Made by a program: the position numbers and the translations under genes. 64,000 nucleotides of DNA from Harmothoe impar (lineage: Eukaryota; Annelida; Polychaeta; Phyllodocida; Polynoidae): positions 67,598,816 through 67,662,815 of the forward strand of contig OX381707.1 of NCBI GenBank assembly GCA_947462335.1, read 5' to 3'. The notes beneath the pieces are model-generated. The model saw nothing but the letters and a program-made list of their open reading frames with translations. It had not been told where the DNA came from and did not search any database. Shown piece after piece: positions 12,219 to 25,021 of this stretch (within the stretch, counting starts at the first letter, position 1; every line of letters starts with the position of its first letter).

Positions 12219-15200
12219 TCATCTATCTACAGTTATGGATAAAGCCCTAATTTCGCCTAACTTCTGTTGCATCCGTTGGTGGAATTGATCCGAAGACTCC
12301 TCGCTTTGGCCGGTCTGCTTCTGCAGGTGTGCCGACAGGTCGCTGTATGTTTTGTGCGCGTCTGTGTAGTATTTAACCTGCAATGCACAAAAGTATCGTA
12401 TAGATCATATGGTCTATACAACCCCTGCGTTTAATACACACGACTCGGTACCACAGTGCGGGTAATAGGGTTCTTCTTAAGTCCAGATATGGATTATAAA
12501 AGGCGTTTTGGACGTTTACTACAGTACTTGAATAATAGTAGCCATGAATAGATGCAGGTATTTAATATAGGATTTCCTCAAAGTCTAGGTTTGGGTTATA
12601 CGCGAAATGCATTTTATACGTCAGACTTTACGGTAGTCAATCAAATACTGACCTGAGATTTGATAAGTGCCTGGAAGGATGGAGTGAGGTAGCCAATACG
12701 GCCGTCGTACAACTTGGGCATCCCGTCCATCAGGGCCTGGTTCTGGTAATCGTACTCTTCCTTCGCACTCGCTAAAGAACGCTTGCTCTAAAAATAAATG
12801 TCGGCCATTTATTTCGATCCTTTTCATCAACTCAAGAATTCTATAGCAGTTTTTGTTTTGAATGCATCATATCATATATCGCCACAAAATATAGCCAATT
12901 TTAAGTTGGTAATGAAAATAAGGAACAGATATGAATTTATTTCAGTTTTGGGCTTCTCAATAGCATAGCCATGTAAAACATCCAAATTGGTAATGTGGGA
13001 CAAAAGTACCGTAAATTCCCGCGTACTACCCGCGGGTTGTACGCGAACCAAACTCAGCTTTCGTTTGATACCAAACATGCCTATATAGGGTGCGGGTTAT
13101 ACGAGGGTTTTTATTATTATAGAACAGTACTAAAATATAAATTTTCAGATCCAGAAACGGGTTATAGGTTTCTCCTAAGTTGGGGGTGCGGGTTATACGC
13201 GAGATGCGGGTTATACGCGGGAATTTACGGTAATATGTTTACTCATAGTAATACATGTAGCTACTTACTGAATCTAGTTTGACAATGTTGGGTCCAGTCC
13301 GCTCACGGTCTACGTATTTGTCCATCTTGGCCTGACATTTGTTGTACTCCTACAAACAGAAACGACACACTATAAGAAATAGCTGCTGCACTCACCAATA
13401 CTTTTTTTAAAATTAAGAAGCATACCGGTAATATATTTTACATTAAATAACAGACGTTTTTATAATGGTCTAATGGGTCAAATAAATTAGTTGAAAGATT
13501 TGCCAACTCACAAAACCACAAGCCAAAACCGACTACCCGGTAACGACTACAAATGTATTTATATACTTTCCTTAATCTAAGTTTTTCAAGGGACATATAT
13601 ATATATCACTATCAAATGATTGTGAATTTCATAAAGCAGATAGATCTTTTACCTGAAGGCTTTGTTCACGTTTCTTGATGGAGGTCTGGACACTTGGAAA
13701 GATGGCAGCGAACCTGGCAAAAATACAAAATAATACGCTTGAAACAACTGGATGTGATCATCTTGTAAACAGCAAACAGAGTCAGTGTTATAAAATGTGA
13801 TTCTATACGGTCCACTCAGAATAGTATGAATGACTCTTTCAAAGTTTAGAAATTCAGAAAATTTACTTACTTTTTCATGGGTTCCATGACAACTTTCTGA
13901 GAAGTGGTGTTCTGGAAGAAAAACAAAGAACATCAAAACAGAGTTACGTGGCATATTATGTTGGTTACAACATCGCCTTTCTCTAGTAACATTGAATGAC
14001 TGGCTATACAATGGACAGAAAATTTACCCTAAATGTATAGATTAAATAATCTGATATACAAGCATTATTGTCACTCTGCGAGTGGTGGGGATACGAAATG
14101 ACCTGACCTTGCTCTTAATCCTACAAACGATATCTGCCACGTCTGCACAAAACCCACAACTTAAAGTATGTAAACATTGAAATACTAAATCATTAAAAAA
14201 ATACTGACCAATTCATTGCCTAGACTCTCCAAGTGTGCCGTGGCTGTGGTCCAACTGTCTACCACCTGCTGTAGTTCACCGTCTTCCCGGCAGAGGACGC
14301 TGGCCTGCAGGTCCTGCGACATCTTCACCTCACACTTACTCTGAGCTGAGATACATAGACAAAGGTTCACCAACATTGTTGAAATCAAAAGGAATATTTT
14401 ACCACGTGGTAAACAAATACAGTGCTGCTTCATGTAAAAACATGAGCAATATCAATTTGAGAACACTTTTAGGTTTAAATGAAGAAGTGCTTCTGGTCAT
14501 TCTTGGCGAAATAATTACCTGTTTGTGCTTCTGTACATCGTTTGGTATCCTTGTATATCTTTTTCACATTTTCATCTAGGCTGGAAAAGTGAAGAAATCA
14601 TGGAATCAAATAACAGAGCCAAGAATGCTAAATGCATGCATCATGTTAAGTCAAGCTTTACCAATTAGAATCACTGGTAATTAAGCATTACATTATAAGG
14701 TGTTAAAATCTGATTTTGATTTATTTTTTACTTTTTGGGGAAGAATTTAGATACTGCAAACATACTTACGTTTCAACCTTTTTCACCTCACGCTCAAATT
14801 CTCGTTCCGCCTGAAAAATAAGATTAAATATATGATTAGGCCTAAGACTACAGCACAGTCTGGAAAATGACTTGATAAATAGTTGAAGGCGCTATACTAA
14901 CTATGCATGGTAAAATAGAATCGAGCACATACACCCTTCATGTATCATACAAGAGTCTAGCACAGAACCAACCCATTAAATTTACCCACAACATCTATTA
15001 AATGAATGCACATTCTATTGATAATCAAGTTGTCTTACCGTGCGTGATATGGCACTTTTCTTTGGTGCATGGGGCTTGAATAACCTGTAATAGAATATTT
15101 GTATGAATAGTATGCACATTTTTTCGTTTCGATTTGACGTTGTATGGAGGTGTTACCACGGCTAGGACTTCTGGAATTGACATGCTTAGAATTTGTTTGA

Positions 15201-18200
15201 GTGTTTGATAACAATGACGTGACAATAGCCTAATGACACTCAACACCTTGCACTATTTTGTAACCAACTCTGCTTACACTTGTTGGCCCCTGTCTGTGTC
15301 TGTGAAAAAAAGCAAAGTCAGCATATTTCAGTGTCATCTGGATTAAGGAGACATGTTCTATACTGCCTTCACTGGAGACTAATCTGTCCTCTCCCTGGTT
15401 TAGTGTAGTACGCCTAAGGTCACACTGTGATGAAAGACACTCACTGATGGCCTATGGGATGTGGCCCTGCCTTTGAGGTGGTTATAACTATATATAACTT
15501 TGTATGGCTCTGCCTCTCGGGGGGAAAGGACATTTCAAAGAGTGCCTGTCTGGTTGAGTGACATTTTACTGTTCAGTTTTCCAATTGGACCCACCCCTCA
15601 GTGGCGGATCCAGGTATTTCGGAAGGGGGGGGGGGCGCTGTAATACCTACAGCATTGGGGGGTAGAACCATCTAAATTGAAATGTACAGAAAAATAGGGG
15701 GGCGCCCCTTGCACCTCCCCCCCCTCCCTGGATTCGCCCCTGGCCCCTTTGGTGTTGAAGGAAATTATATAAAGAAGTTTTTTTGGGGTTGGATGGGTGT
15801 TGCCCAATACGGTACTAAAAAGGCAATAATCGGGCGAATGTGGTGTTGATGGGTTTCAAGTGGAAAGGCTCAGACCACTCCCGTCCCAACACTGCTCGGG
15901 TCCTCTGTGCTGTGGCTTTGCTGTGTACAGGAGCAGAGCTTATCTTCACTTGCTGTCTATTTGCACCAGATGGGTGTGTATTGGACAATACACATCCACT
16001 AGACATTTAATTTTTTTTTTGATGCATACATCACCAGCTTTTATTTACTGTTGTTTTTCCGTATGTCCTTTTGTTCCTGTACATGTGTTCAGAGTAAATG
16101 TGTGATGCATTATGCATCATGAGTAACACTAACAGTATAGACATGTACAGCCTATGAAATAGTTCAGTGATTTTGGACCGGTTCGGGATTTTGGCTGTCA
16201 TTTGGACAGGCTGTTAAAGTCAATACAATTCAACTATATACAAGCTTTGTGAGTATTATACAGATGAGCGAGTAAGAAAATAAAAATGTCCCTTCCCTTC
16301 CATTATATAGATAGTTCAGCATCGTGGTTGCCACCTTACTCCTTAGCCTTAGGCTAAGCCTTAGGCTAAGCCTTAGGCTTGGGCCTTAGCCTTAGCCTTA
16401 GGCATGCAATATATAGCAGGTGAGGTTTGGGTACGTTTCTTTGTGAGGTTGAACCTTGAACATGGGGGCTACTGTGTAGGCCCAATCATAGACATAGAGA
16501 GGGAACTCCTTGGAAAATGGCTTGGTATAATCACCACCTATTCTCGAAGGACTCAAATAGGAAAGGAAATTGTGAATCTGACAGTGGATTCAATTCCATT
16601 TTCAACCCTGTGATTGTGAACGTGTAAGGCCATGAGAACTGAGGTTTGAGTTTAGTGTCCACCGCCCGCATGCCTTTGAAGGGGCCGCATGACAAGTTCA
16701 TTATTAATGTAAATTTTCATTATTGTCAAAATTTGACAAATTGTGAAATTTTGGCCGATTTTTGGGTCGAGATATATTTGCTGCAACGACCAGATACCAT
16801 CATATTAGACAGTTTTATAATAATGAAAAATGAATAATGAAAAAAGGCCGCATCTATTTCCAAAATGTCTCGGACAGTAAACTCATTTGGTGCCGTTCAT
16901 AAATGATGTCACGCTTTTTTGGCCCTTTTTTGACCCCCCCTCCCCCCCATGTCACGTTTTGTCACGTTTTTCTTAACCCCCCCTCTAGACGTGACGTCAC
17001 ACAAGCAGCTACCCCCCCCTCCCCCTTTGAGCTATTGTAATGCCCAGTCTTTTTCGCTAAAAAGGGTGCAATATTCCCCCCCCCCCCCAAATCCACCATC
17101 CCCCTCCCTGTTGTTAAAATATGATTACTCCCTAAGTTTAGGGAGTGTTCATTTACTGGTTACAGGGGGGTGGTCGGAATTTCCGACCCCTCCTGACGGG
17201 GGGACGTAAAAAAATTTGACCCCTCGGGAAATTTCTGACCTCTCCTCTCCTTTTAACCCTTCAGAGATCATGGTTCTCCCCACACTGCAATGACACCGGC
17301 GGGCCGCCGGCGTCCTTTTCACTGCCGCCGGTGTCAAATTGCCCCAAAATTGCCGCCGGTGTCATTTTAGCTATCTATAGGTTTTTAAATTTTGAAAATC
17401 CATCCATTAGAACGAAAGTTATTCGCATTTTAGCACTTTTTATCCAGAAGAAAATGTGACCATCAATTTGAATACAGTAAATTATCAAATATGTAAGCCC
17501 AACCCTGTTATATGCCAAACTTGTTGTTGTTCAGGGTCGGCTTGTACGCGAGAATTTACGGTGTGATTTTTGAGTCTGTGGAGAACCCTGAGAGATGGCA
17601 AGATACCTTAATGCATCATGCCATTGGTTGCATGATGCATAAATGCAGCCCCGGCGAGTAACTCACCGGTGCTGCATTCAAGCATCATGTCGACCTTTAA
17701 TATGAGGTTGGGACACCCCCAAAGGGTCGGCATGATGCAGCAATGCAGCACTGGCAAGTTACTCAGCCGGGCTGCATTGGTGCATCATGACAACAAATGT
17801 CATCTTTTATTGACATGTGTCCATAAAGGGTTAAGCAAAAAAAGCCTGCCCATTACTATAGTTTAAAGGGGGAACAAAACTTTTTCAGCACCTCCTCATG
17901 GATATAAGTCAGACCCTTAATATAGGCATGTTTAGAAATGAAATTAAAGCTGAGTCTGACTTGCATACAAGCCACTGCTTCTATGAAAGAATAAACACTT
18001 ATCTTTCTAAAGGCCCATATCCAAGTTGTCCAAATATATCTCTTGAGACAGTGCCCGGGGGTAGCCCCTCCCCCCCCCCCCGCCCATATCGAAATCCACC
18101 AAGGCGCATTATTGCAAGGGCACGGTATGCAAGGTTTTATGGTACATCTGGTAGAGGTCTTATGCATTTCCATCTTGGAATATACATTGTGTCATGATTA

Positions 18201-18942
18201 TCATCATAAATGAGGCAGAAAGTTGTAAGATGTATTTGATGTAGAAGTTGTAATGACCCACAGACAGACTCCTCTGGTTACACTGATTTAGCTCTATTAG
18301 CCTACATATTAAAAATGCAAACAAAAACCCTTTTTTTTAAACGTGACATCATGCACTTGCCAACCCCCCCCTCCCCCCCTTGTCACGTTTTGTCACAAAT
18401 TTCTGACCCCCCCTCCCCCCCTAAGGGAGTGATCATTTATTATCAACAGGGGGGGGTGGTGGGTTTGGGGGGGGGGCAAAAAAATTTGGACCCCTTGACC
18501 GGGGGGGGGGGGCAAAAAAATTTGGACCCCTCTTGGGGGGGGGGGCAAAAAAATTTGACCTGTTTTGAGCCAAAAAGCCCGCGCGTTACTATGCTTCAAA
18601 GGGCCCGCGCGCGAGCCGATTTTCGACCCTAAGGGGGGGGGGGTAAAAAATTTTGACCCCTTGACCGGGGGGGGTGTAAAAAATTTCGCACGCTCCGCGC
18701 GGAAACCCACCACCCCCCCCCCTGTTGTTAAAAAATGATCACTCCCTAAGGCGAGACATCATTTATGGACGACCCCTTTGTGAGTTCCCATGGCCTAAAT
18801 GTTTTATTCCTAGCAAAAAAAAAACACGGTGAATATGTGATTTTCACATATTCTACGACTGTATAACATTAGCACATGGTTAACCATAAAGTTGATAAAC
18901 TAAGCATCAGTTATAAAACAGGATAACTGACCTGAAACTCAT
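12219..18942 (-). CDS. BIN3: BIN3, N-BAR domain protein (bridging integrator 3)
   Basis: Ten coding exons in minus-strand order: 18942-18932, 15084-15039, 14810-14770, 14580-14519, 14345-14209, 13911-13871, 13713-13653, 13349-13269, 12787-12653, 12377-12219. The joined frame is 257 codons plus stop; human BIN3 is about the same length. The first exon is only 11 bp of coding sequence (ATG AGT TTC AG) and was found from phase plus the promoter position. The product starts MSFRLFKPHAPKKSAISRT, continues as an all-helical BAR domain without an SH3 domain, contains SIKKREQSLQ and LTPSFQALIKSQ, and ends GEIRALSITVDR, matching the end of the human protein. BIN3 is a cytosolic membrane-curvature protein linked to actin organisation and cytokinesis. 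Intron 8 carries a TA-flanked MITE (13009-13230); intron 1 is nearly 3.9 kb and repeat-filled. Confidence 0.93.
13009..13230. mobile_element. TA-flanked mariner-like MITE, BIN3 intron 8
   Basis: Ends CCGTAAATTCCCGCGTA and TACGCGGGAATTTACGG are perfect inverted repeats flanked by TA (13007-13008, 13231-13232). The interior repeats CGGGTTATACGCG. TA duplications are typical of Tc1/mariner. A larger relative is at 57957-58612. Confidence 0.75.
15599..15742. mobile_element. hAT-like MITE with CAG...CTG ends
   Basis: Ends CAGTGGCGGATCCAGG and CCTGGATTCGCCCCTG are inverted repeats. This CAGNGGCGNATCCAGG terminus is a recurrent animal MITE end usually placed in hAT (from memory). The flanks are C-rich and the 8-bp duplication is imperfect. 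It lies in BIN3 intron 1. Confidence 0.6.
16340..16403. repeat. Short tandem repeat, CCTTAGGCTAAG units
   Basis: About five units of a 12-bp sequence of the form CCTTAGGCTAAG, with variants CCTTAGC and CTTGGG. The unit is nearly palindromic. It is in BIN3 intron 1. Confidence 0.6.
16885..17260. mobile_element. Composite of broken MITEs
   Basis: An element beginning near GTTCATAAATGATGTCACG is followed by the right half of a Harbinger-type MITE ending ATGATTACTCCC at about 17132. A few bases later comes the left half of another (GGGAGTGTTCATTTACTGG from about 17144). Neither half has its partner end here. Confidence 0.45.
17269..17590. mobile_element. MITE with CAGGGTTCTCC ends and 6-bp target duplication, copy 2
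   Basis: The left end has one change (CATGGTTCTCC), the right end is GGAGAACCCTG, and the 6-bp flank AGAGAT is present on both sides (17263-17268, 17591-17596). Interior CCGCCGG motifs and the stretch TTTTAGCTATCTATAGG match the copy at 2518-2901. The right edge abuts a piggyBac-like MITE fragment (about 17600-17834). Confidence 0.8.
18425..18746. mobile_element. Harbinger-type MITE, copy 2, nested in another MITE
   Basis: TAA flanks (18422-18424, 18747-18749) bound ends GGGAGTGATCATTTATTATC and TTAAAAAATGATCACTCCC. The interior contains repeated GGGGGGCAAAAAAATTTGGACC blocks. It splits a second element whose arms are seen at about 18330-18421 (ACGTGACATCATGC) and 18750-18775 (GACATCATTTATGGACGACCCC). 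Confidence 0.75.
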
Positions 18943-19209
18943 CTTGTGGCTGTTTAAGGCGAAAATGTACAAATTATTTTGGGAAAACTACCCACTTCCG
19001 TCTGCCATGTTTACGTCGCAAGGTCAGGGGTCAGCCGCGAGAGTGTTCGAGACTCGTAAAAAAATACATTAGTTGATTTTTATTTCCATCATTAGACCTC
19101 GATATAATTAGAAACAGTAATATTTCTTACTACTATAATTGATTTATATTCTCAATCAAAGAAGAAAATGCTCGTGACGACCTTGAACTTGACCTATATT
19201 AAAACCAAC
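18943..19209. promoter_or_regulatory. Shared BIN3/ADO head-to-head promoter region
   Basis: The BIN3 start codon (18942, minus strand) and the favoured ADO start codon (19210, plus strand) diverge across about 270 bp. No repeat intrudes in this interval. A GC-containing stretch at about 18995-19050 sits between the two 5' ends. I see no convincing TATA box, which fits a bidirectional housekeeping promoter. Confidence 0.6.
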
Positions 19210-20019
19210 ATGGCGTCGTTAATACAGAAGATAGCTCATCAAGCATTTCAAACTTTCACGAAAATGCAGTCAAACCCTGCATTTCGAGAAGATCTTCAAC
19301 AGTTAAGGAATCTAGTTCATCATTTGACAGCAGAGGATATAAACTTGGACCCCTCTCTGGTCGCCAATGAAGAATACTATCATGACAACGTGACAGATCG
19401 CATGGCCCCGGTCACATACATGGGCTTGTTTGAGGACCACACGATGACGATGGGGGTGTTTATCCTGAAACGAGGGACAAAACTCCCCCTCCACGACCAC
19501 CCAGGCATGCATGGTATCATCAAAGTTATCCACGGCTCGGCGGTCATACAAAGCTACAGTGAGGCTAAAGGCAGGCCAATTCCAGAGGCCATCACTGAAC
19601 GTCTCTCATCACGACAGATGGACTATGTGACTGTGAAAGCAGTAGACCATCTCCCCTCTGCGTTTGTCTCTCAGGACAGTCCGCCCTGTCTCCTCAATCC
19701 AGAAGATGGCAATTTCCACGAAATCCACGCCCCTGAAGGAATCATGGCGTTTCTTGACATTCTTGCCCCGCCGTACGACATAGAGACAGGGGCCCGCGAG
19801 TGTAATTATTACAAGGCATTGAGTCTCAAGTCATTGCTGTCAAACTCTCAAACTAACTCCCACAATCATTTAGAATATTCCACCCCAAACAGTGTGGAGG
19901 GTATGGCCAGTGGACAAGGAGATTGTTATCTGCTGCGGATTCCGCAGCCCAGAGAGTTCTGGTGTGACACAGCCGAGTATAGAGGACCAGAGATCAACCC
20001 TGACATCCACCTGCCATGA
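19210..20019 (+). CDS. ADO: ADO, 2-aminoethanethiol (cysteamine) dioxygenase
   Basis: Intronless, 269 residues from this start. The frame opens 14 codons earlier at 19168, but ATG at 19210 has the better context (ACATGG) and begins MASLIQKIAHQ, matching the human protein near its start. ADO is a cupin-fold non-haem Fe(II) dioxygenase that oxidises cysteamine to hypotaurine and, in animals, N-terminal cysteines of proteins such as RGS4/5, feeding the oxygen-sensing N-degron pathway. Metal ligands are visible as HDH (residues 95 and 97) and the His of GNFHEIHAPEG (170). Cys198 and Tyr200 in RECNYYKAL correspond to the human Cys220-Tyr222 pair reported to form a crosslink. The C-terminal IPQPREFWC block is conserved. 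It shares a promoter with BIN3. Confidence 0.93.
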   Translation: MASLIQKIAHQAFQTFTKMQSNPAFREDLQQLRNLVHHLTAEDINLDPSLVANEEYYHDNVTDRMAPVTYMGLFEDHTMTMGVFILKRGTKLPLHDHPGMHGIIKVIHGSAVIQSYSEAKGRPIPEAITERLSSRQMDYVTVKAVDHLPSAFVSQDSPPCLLNPEDGNFHEIHAPEGIMAFLDILAPPYDIETGARECNYYKALSLKSLLSNSQTNSHNHLEYSTPNSVEGMASGQGDCYLLRIPQPREFWCDTAEYRGPEINPDIHLP

Positions 20020-22612
20020 CTAGATTATGCAGATCTATGCTCTAGCTTAATTTGTTGTAGACATACTCATTAATCTAAAGAATTTTTAATTCATCGCAGC
20101 TTGCAATCATTTTAAAGGGCTGTCACATTACTGTATTCTGATAACACTTAACTCAGTCGGCTTCGTTTTGATCTGATCTGTCACATAAAGAAGTACTCGT
20201 CATCATAGCAAAACGTTCTATATTTTGAGCTGACCTGATAGGACTCTATGCGACAGTGGACTGTAGGTCTAAAGGCAGAAACAAACAGGGCGTGTAAATG
20301 TCCGCGCGTGGCCGCGTAGACGACGCCTCAAAGGGCATTTCTTACGCTCTATGTGCCTGACACCATAGCAACTTCCGACTGCGCGTAAAAAAAGTGTCCT
20401 ATTTGTTTTCACCTCAACTAGTAACTTACAAAACGATCTACTGCGTTCTGTATGCCAAACCTCACACGACCATTGTGGGTCTGATCATGTTGGTGCCTAT
20501 ATGTATGTATATATTTGACACACGCGACACAGAGTTATGAAAAATGAACAATAGTGACACAGTGGTTTGAAAATTTAACATTTCCCTAACTTAAGTTCAT
20601 AGTATATTCCTATATATATGAGGGAGTGACACACCATCTCTCCTATACTGGTGCCGCCGTCCCAATGCCTTCACGCAAGGGACGGGTACAGGCTGCCACC
20701 TGTGGGGTCAAATGGGAGGAGCCTCAGCAACCAAAACATACACACTGGCATGTGCTTGCTCCTGTAAAACTATGCTTAAATTATTAATATACATTTAAAC
20801 AAGCATATACATGTATGGTCATCATGAAATGACATAATCATGTCCATATCTAACCCGAAATTGGCTGCATATATTGTTAGAAGCCATTTGGGAAATTTGA
20901 CAGCTAGCCTTGTTTGTAAACAAAATTTTGAAATCCCAACTGCCATGTCCACATGGGTTGACCGATTTTGGTTGAATTAATCACACATGTGGGTGTTATT
21001 ATGATGTATTCTCTTAGAACAATATATTATTAGATGATTTCAATAAGAGTTGCCCCTAACATAGTGATGAATCATGCTTATTTGGCAGAAAAATGTGTTA
21101 GGACTACTTTTCTGAAGTGTATGTGTACCAGGACTTGACATATGGTGAGTGAGGAGGTGTGCAGTGATACATTATGTAACATGCTGTAAGCTGGTTGAGA
21201 TCCCAACTAGCGATAGGGGAACTAGGCCGGACTACATTGGACCATACCGGCCTGTACATTGAGTCACAGGCCGCGGTACCAGCATACATCTCCCCTAAAC
21301 AATGTCAGGTCGCTACGCTCCGGGGCAACCCCAAAAAAGTGACGGAGTGGCGCGCTCAAAAAATTGAGTACCCATGTATACAAAGGCTTGTCAAAATGTT
21401 GTGGTGTCACGTCAGATTTGATCATGTTGGGTCTGTTCAAATGTGGTGTGGCTGGGGCTGTAGCAGTCAAGGTTATATTTCAAAGGTATTTTCTCTGGTG
21501 CTTTCGGGGATTGTGTCTCTCTAACCAACCATTCTAGGCACTCACTCTTCATTTGCGATAATGACATTGAGTTAGTAATCTATTCAAAAAAGCTTGAAGG
21601 TCAATGCTGGCTACAGTCACCATGTACCGGTAGTGAATAGATCCATCATTCTGTCTTTTGATAAACTCCATAATTTGATGATCGTTGGTTAGTGATACGC
21701 CATTGATTGTATATTTTGAGGATTGAAAACGATGTGCTTAAATCAATTGTTATTCAAGTAGAGAAAGATATAATTTCATATAATGCTCTGCTCAAATTCT
21801 TAATACAAAATGTAGTATTGTAAATATACGTAGTAGTCATTCCATAGAAATGCAGACTAGTGTTGATGAAGATAGTGTTAAATCAACTAATGAAGTTACA
21901 TTATCTAAATATGTAAAGAAACACCATCTGAACATGTAAAAAGAGAATATATAATAAATATATCCATGTAGTAAGCAGAGATGTAAATTGGGTATTGACA
22001 GTATTGTCTGCATAATGCATTATGTGTTGTATATGATTCACGGTGCCGTTGCTATTATTATTTGTTCTGCTATGCAGACTTTCACTCAAGGCTACAGTAT
22101 ATCGAAAACCGCAAATTATGTATCTTCCACAAAAGTTTATTGGAACGCAATTGTGTCTGTACATATTGATATAAAACTATTTTCATTGAAGAAAATATGG
22201 ATAAGACTTGATCAAATTGCCATTCTGAGTTTATTGGTATACAGCTATGTGAGTGCATTACACTATTGTATACGATGTTGTAGTAAACGACAGTGAGTAA
22301 TGTTATCGGGTGATGTACATTTGTAATTATCATGCTCATACTTGATATTTTATTTGGGTTCAGAACTTCAGTGCAGTTGAATGCCTTAATTGTGCTCAAT
22401 ATATTATATTTTGTTAAATAGTTAGTTTTATTTCCCACCGTTATGAGGTCATTAGCAGCTGTACGATGTAAATAAAACGGTACACATCTACATGAATAAT
22501 ATTAATACTCGTGAGTTGTGTTCATCATGTTGATATTTGAAGCAGCAAAGGCTTTTAATGGAAACTTATTCACACAAGTTACATTTGAGACATGATTAAC
22601 GGTAAATAATAA
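20020..22612. other. ADO 3' flank, no gene seen
   Basis: AT-rich sequence with no supported exon. An AATAAA at about 22470 could end a long ADO 3' UTR, but this is a guess. A partial copy of the GGGGTTGCCCC MITE lies near 21300-21345. Confidence 0.45.
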
Positions 22613-22992
22613 GGCCACTTAAAAAAAATAAAATGGTTTCTCATCACCGCACGCATCATACAAATCAGCTTTTGAGGAAAACTTTTTTTTTTTTGCTAAT
22701 TTTTAAAGAAAAATATGATATAAATGGACAAATATTGCGATATTTGGTATCAAATTAAAGCTAATACTGCCAGTAATGCAGTAGGATAGAAATAAATTAC
22801 ATTTTCTTCACTTTCAAAGATCCATAAATTCTTAAGTACTACAATGTGAATTTTGGTCATGAAAAACGTACATCATCCCATAGTATCCCCACACATTTTA
22901 GCCCGCAAGTATAAAAAAAAAGAAAAAAAAAGCCTCCCTCGTCACATTTTTCAGACCTTGGTGATGAGAAACCACTTTTTTTTTGAGTGGCC
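22613..22992. mobile_element. MITE with GGCCACT ends and long inverted arms
   Basis: The left arm (GGCCACTT, A-run, ATGGTTTCTCATCACC) is repeated inverted at the right (GGTGATGAGAAACCA, T-run, AGTGGCC), about 35 bp each. The flanks are TAA on the left and TTA on the right, so a target duplication is uncertain. Confidence 0.6.
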
Positions 22993-23807
22993 TTAAAGCA
23001 GACAATTTTCTATGATTTTGACATAATATGAGATAACTGTGACTCCTTTCTGACATTTGCTTTGAACACACAGAAGATTATGTCCCATGTTATTTCGTAT
23101 TATTCTGAGTAATATCTTAAAAGCCATTACCAGTAGTGGCATTACCGTGATCTTTTAGATATGAACAGTATTCACAATAACTTTACTTCTATATAGATAG
23201 ACAGCGCAGTATACACCAGTGTACTATTTGCTCATGGTGATAATCATCGATATAATACTTGTAAGATATTTAGTATAATAATATCACAGTGCAGTAAAGC
23301 CAGCCATATTCTGCAATTCTTTAATTGCATCTACCGGAAGTACCTGGTCTCATTTAATTGCAACCTCCAACCATTAGGATACATAGAATGTGTTAATATA
23401 TTTCAGTGTATTACTATACTGTTTTATCTAACCAAATTATGCAGAACAATTCTGAGATTCTAAAAATTTCAGATTATAGAAAATAAAAAAGATTAAGCGT
23501 GTGAGTGACCTCACAGATGACTCAGGGTAAGCTGTATGTGGTCCGTGGTCATTTTTCTACTTACTTGTTTTAGGCCCTGTACCTGAAGCAATGGTGCGCC
23601 ACTTGGACCGTGATGGCCTTACTCCAAGGCCTAAACTTGAAAATTTGTTGAATAATTTCTAATAAACACATAGCCCTAGATACTGATTTAACCCCTTGCA
23701 TATTTATGTATCATTGGAATGATGGACAAGGCAAGTCTAGTGGCATTCGAAAACTCACTGGAGCCCGCCTAAGGTTATCACACCTCCCATAGAAGCTCCC
23801 CAGTACC

Positions 23808-24345
23808 ACTGCAGTGGCTTAATCTGCACAGTGCGGCTCTTAAAGGGAAGTGGCAACATGTATGTAACACCTGGATAATAACCCCTTAAGGCCTGCTATA
23901 TACACCCATCCCCAACACACTGTACACCTTGTAATACGAATATAGTAATGGGTAATGTTGGCCTCAAAGGGTTACATATATGGTGAATGTCGTCGGCTAG
24001 CTCTCTGCTACCTACCAAGCTACCACAAGCCTCACATTCCGCTTTTGTCATTAGAAGGTCGAATGAGTGATCTAATTTGAGTACAATACATTATCTCTCA
24101 TTTCTGATGGCAGAATCGTAATCGCCAGAAAAAGCTACCCCAATTTCATATATTGGAAGTCATATATGATCGAATTCCAGGTGGTGGCTGTAGGTGAGCA
24201 GGTGGCTGTGGGAAAGCAGGTGGCTGTGGGCGTCAGCGCCCGGCAGCGCGTAACTGCTGTTTTACGTCTCGGCTGAAAAGCGAGTCGATCGAAGCGTCAC
24301 CAGCGACACCATCGCCATTTCCGTCTCACCGTGTCGGTCGGCTGC
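23808..24345 (+). repeat. 0.55-kb repeat, inverted partner at 38078-38650
   Basis: This sequence reappears in reverse complement at 38078-38650 with small differences. Shared landmarks are CACCTGGATAATAACCC, GGAAGTCATATATGA, GGTGGCTGTAGGTGAGCAGG and CAGCGCCCGGCAGCGCGTAAC. It includes a TAACCC...GGGTTA palindromic block and, in the GTGGCTGTGGG region, a short tandem repeat. The two copies bracket ACADSB. Confidence 0.75.
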
Positions 24346-25021
24346 GGGGCGGCGTGATGCTCTGTGTTGCAAACTTTTATTTAAATTTAATTCAAACGTT
24401 CAAGATGGTTTTTACTGTGTGTTTGAGGGTATTTCGAGTATAGAAGATGGCATTTCTGCGTGTGAAGAGAGAAATATGGGACAGATTGGCAAAAGTTGTC
24501 ATTTCTATCTTTGCTTTAACACTGGAGCCTATGTACCTTTCATTTAGAGGGTAGCAATTTAAGAGTACTTAAGAGTTTAAGGAAAAGAGAGAAATCACTA
24601 CCTAAAGATCGCAGGCAAATTACAGCAAGAAGGAAAGACATTTCAATTTTTTTTTCGAAGGAAACATCTGTCCCCCGACCTTGCCCATCTATCCCTTTGG
24701 TCCTCTGATGTCTATCTATAACACAGGCTGAATGATAGACCTTCTCCTATGTAACAAAAACGTCTTAAGCCTTGGTTGGGTCGTTTAGTATTACTCAGTT
24801 ACCCTGAGTCAACAACGCTAAAACGTTGAGAATTACTGACCATTTCCACAGCGATTTCTATAAAGCACCCATCTGGACTAGGCAACTACCAGTTTGGATC
24901 TACTGCAATACATATGACACACATGAATATATATAGAGATATGGCCTGGTATTTTCGACTGAAATTATTTTCATATTCACTCGGTATGGATGAAATGTCT
25001 TAAAGGTTGATTATAGGCTCC

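Noticed and set aside
14332..14345. Alternative BIN3 exon 5 acceptor (second CAG)
   Set aside because: It gives an in-frame stop at once; the first CAG keeps the frame and the BIN3 similarity.
19168..19209. Upstream ADO start codon
   Set aside because: The extra 14 residues are unlike ADO N-termini and the context is weaker; kept as an alternative only.
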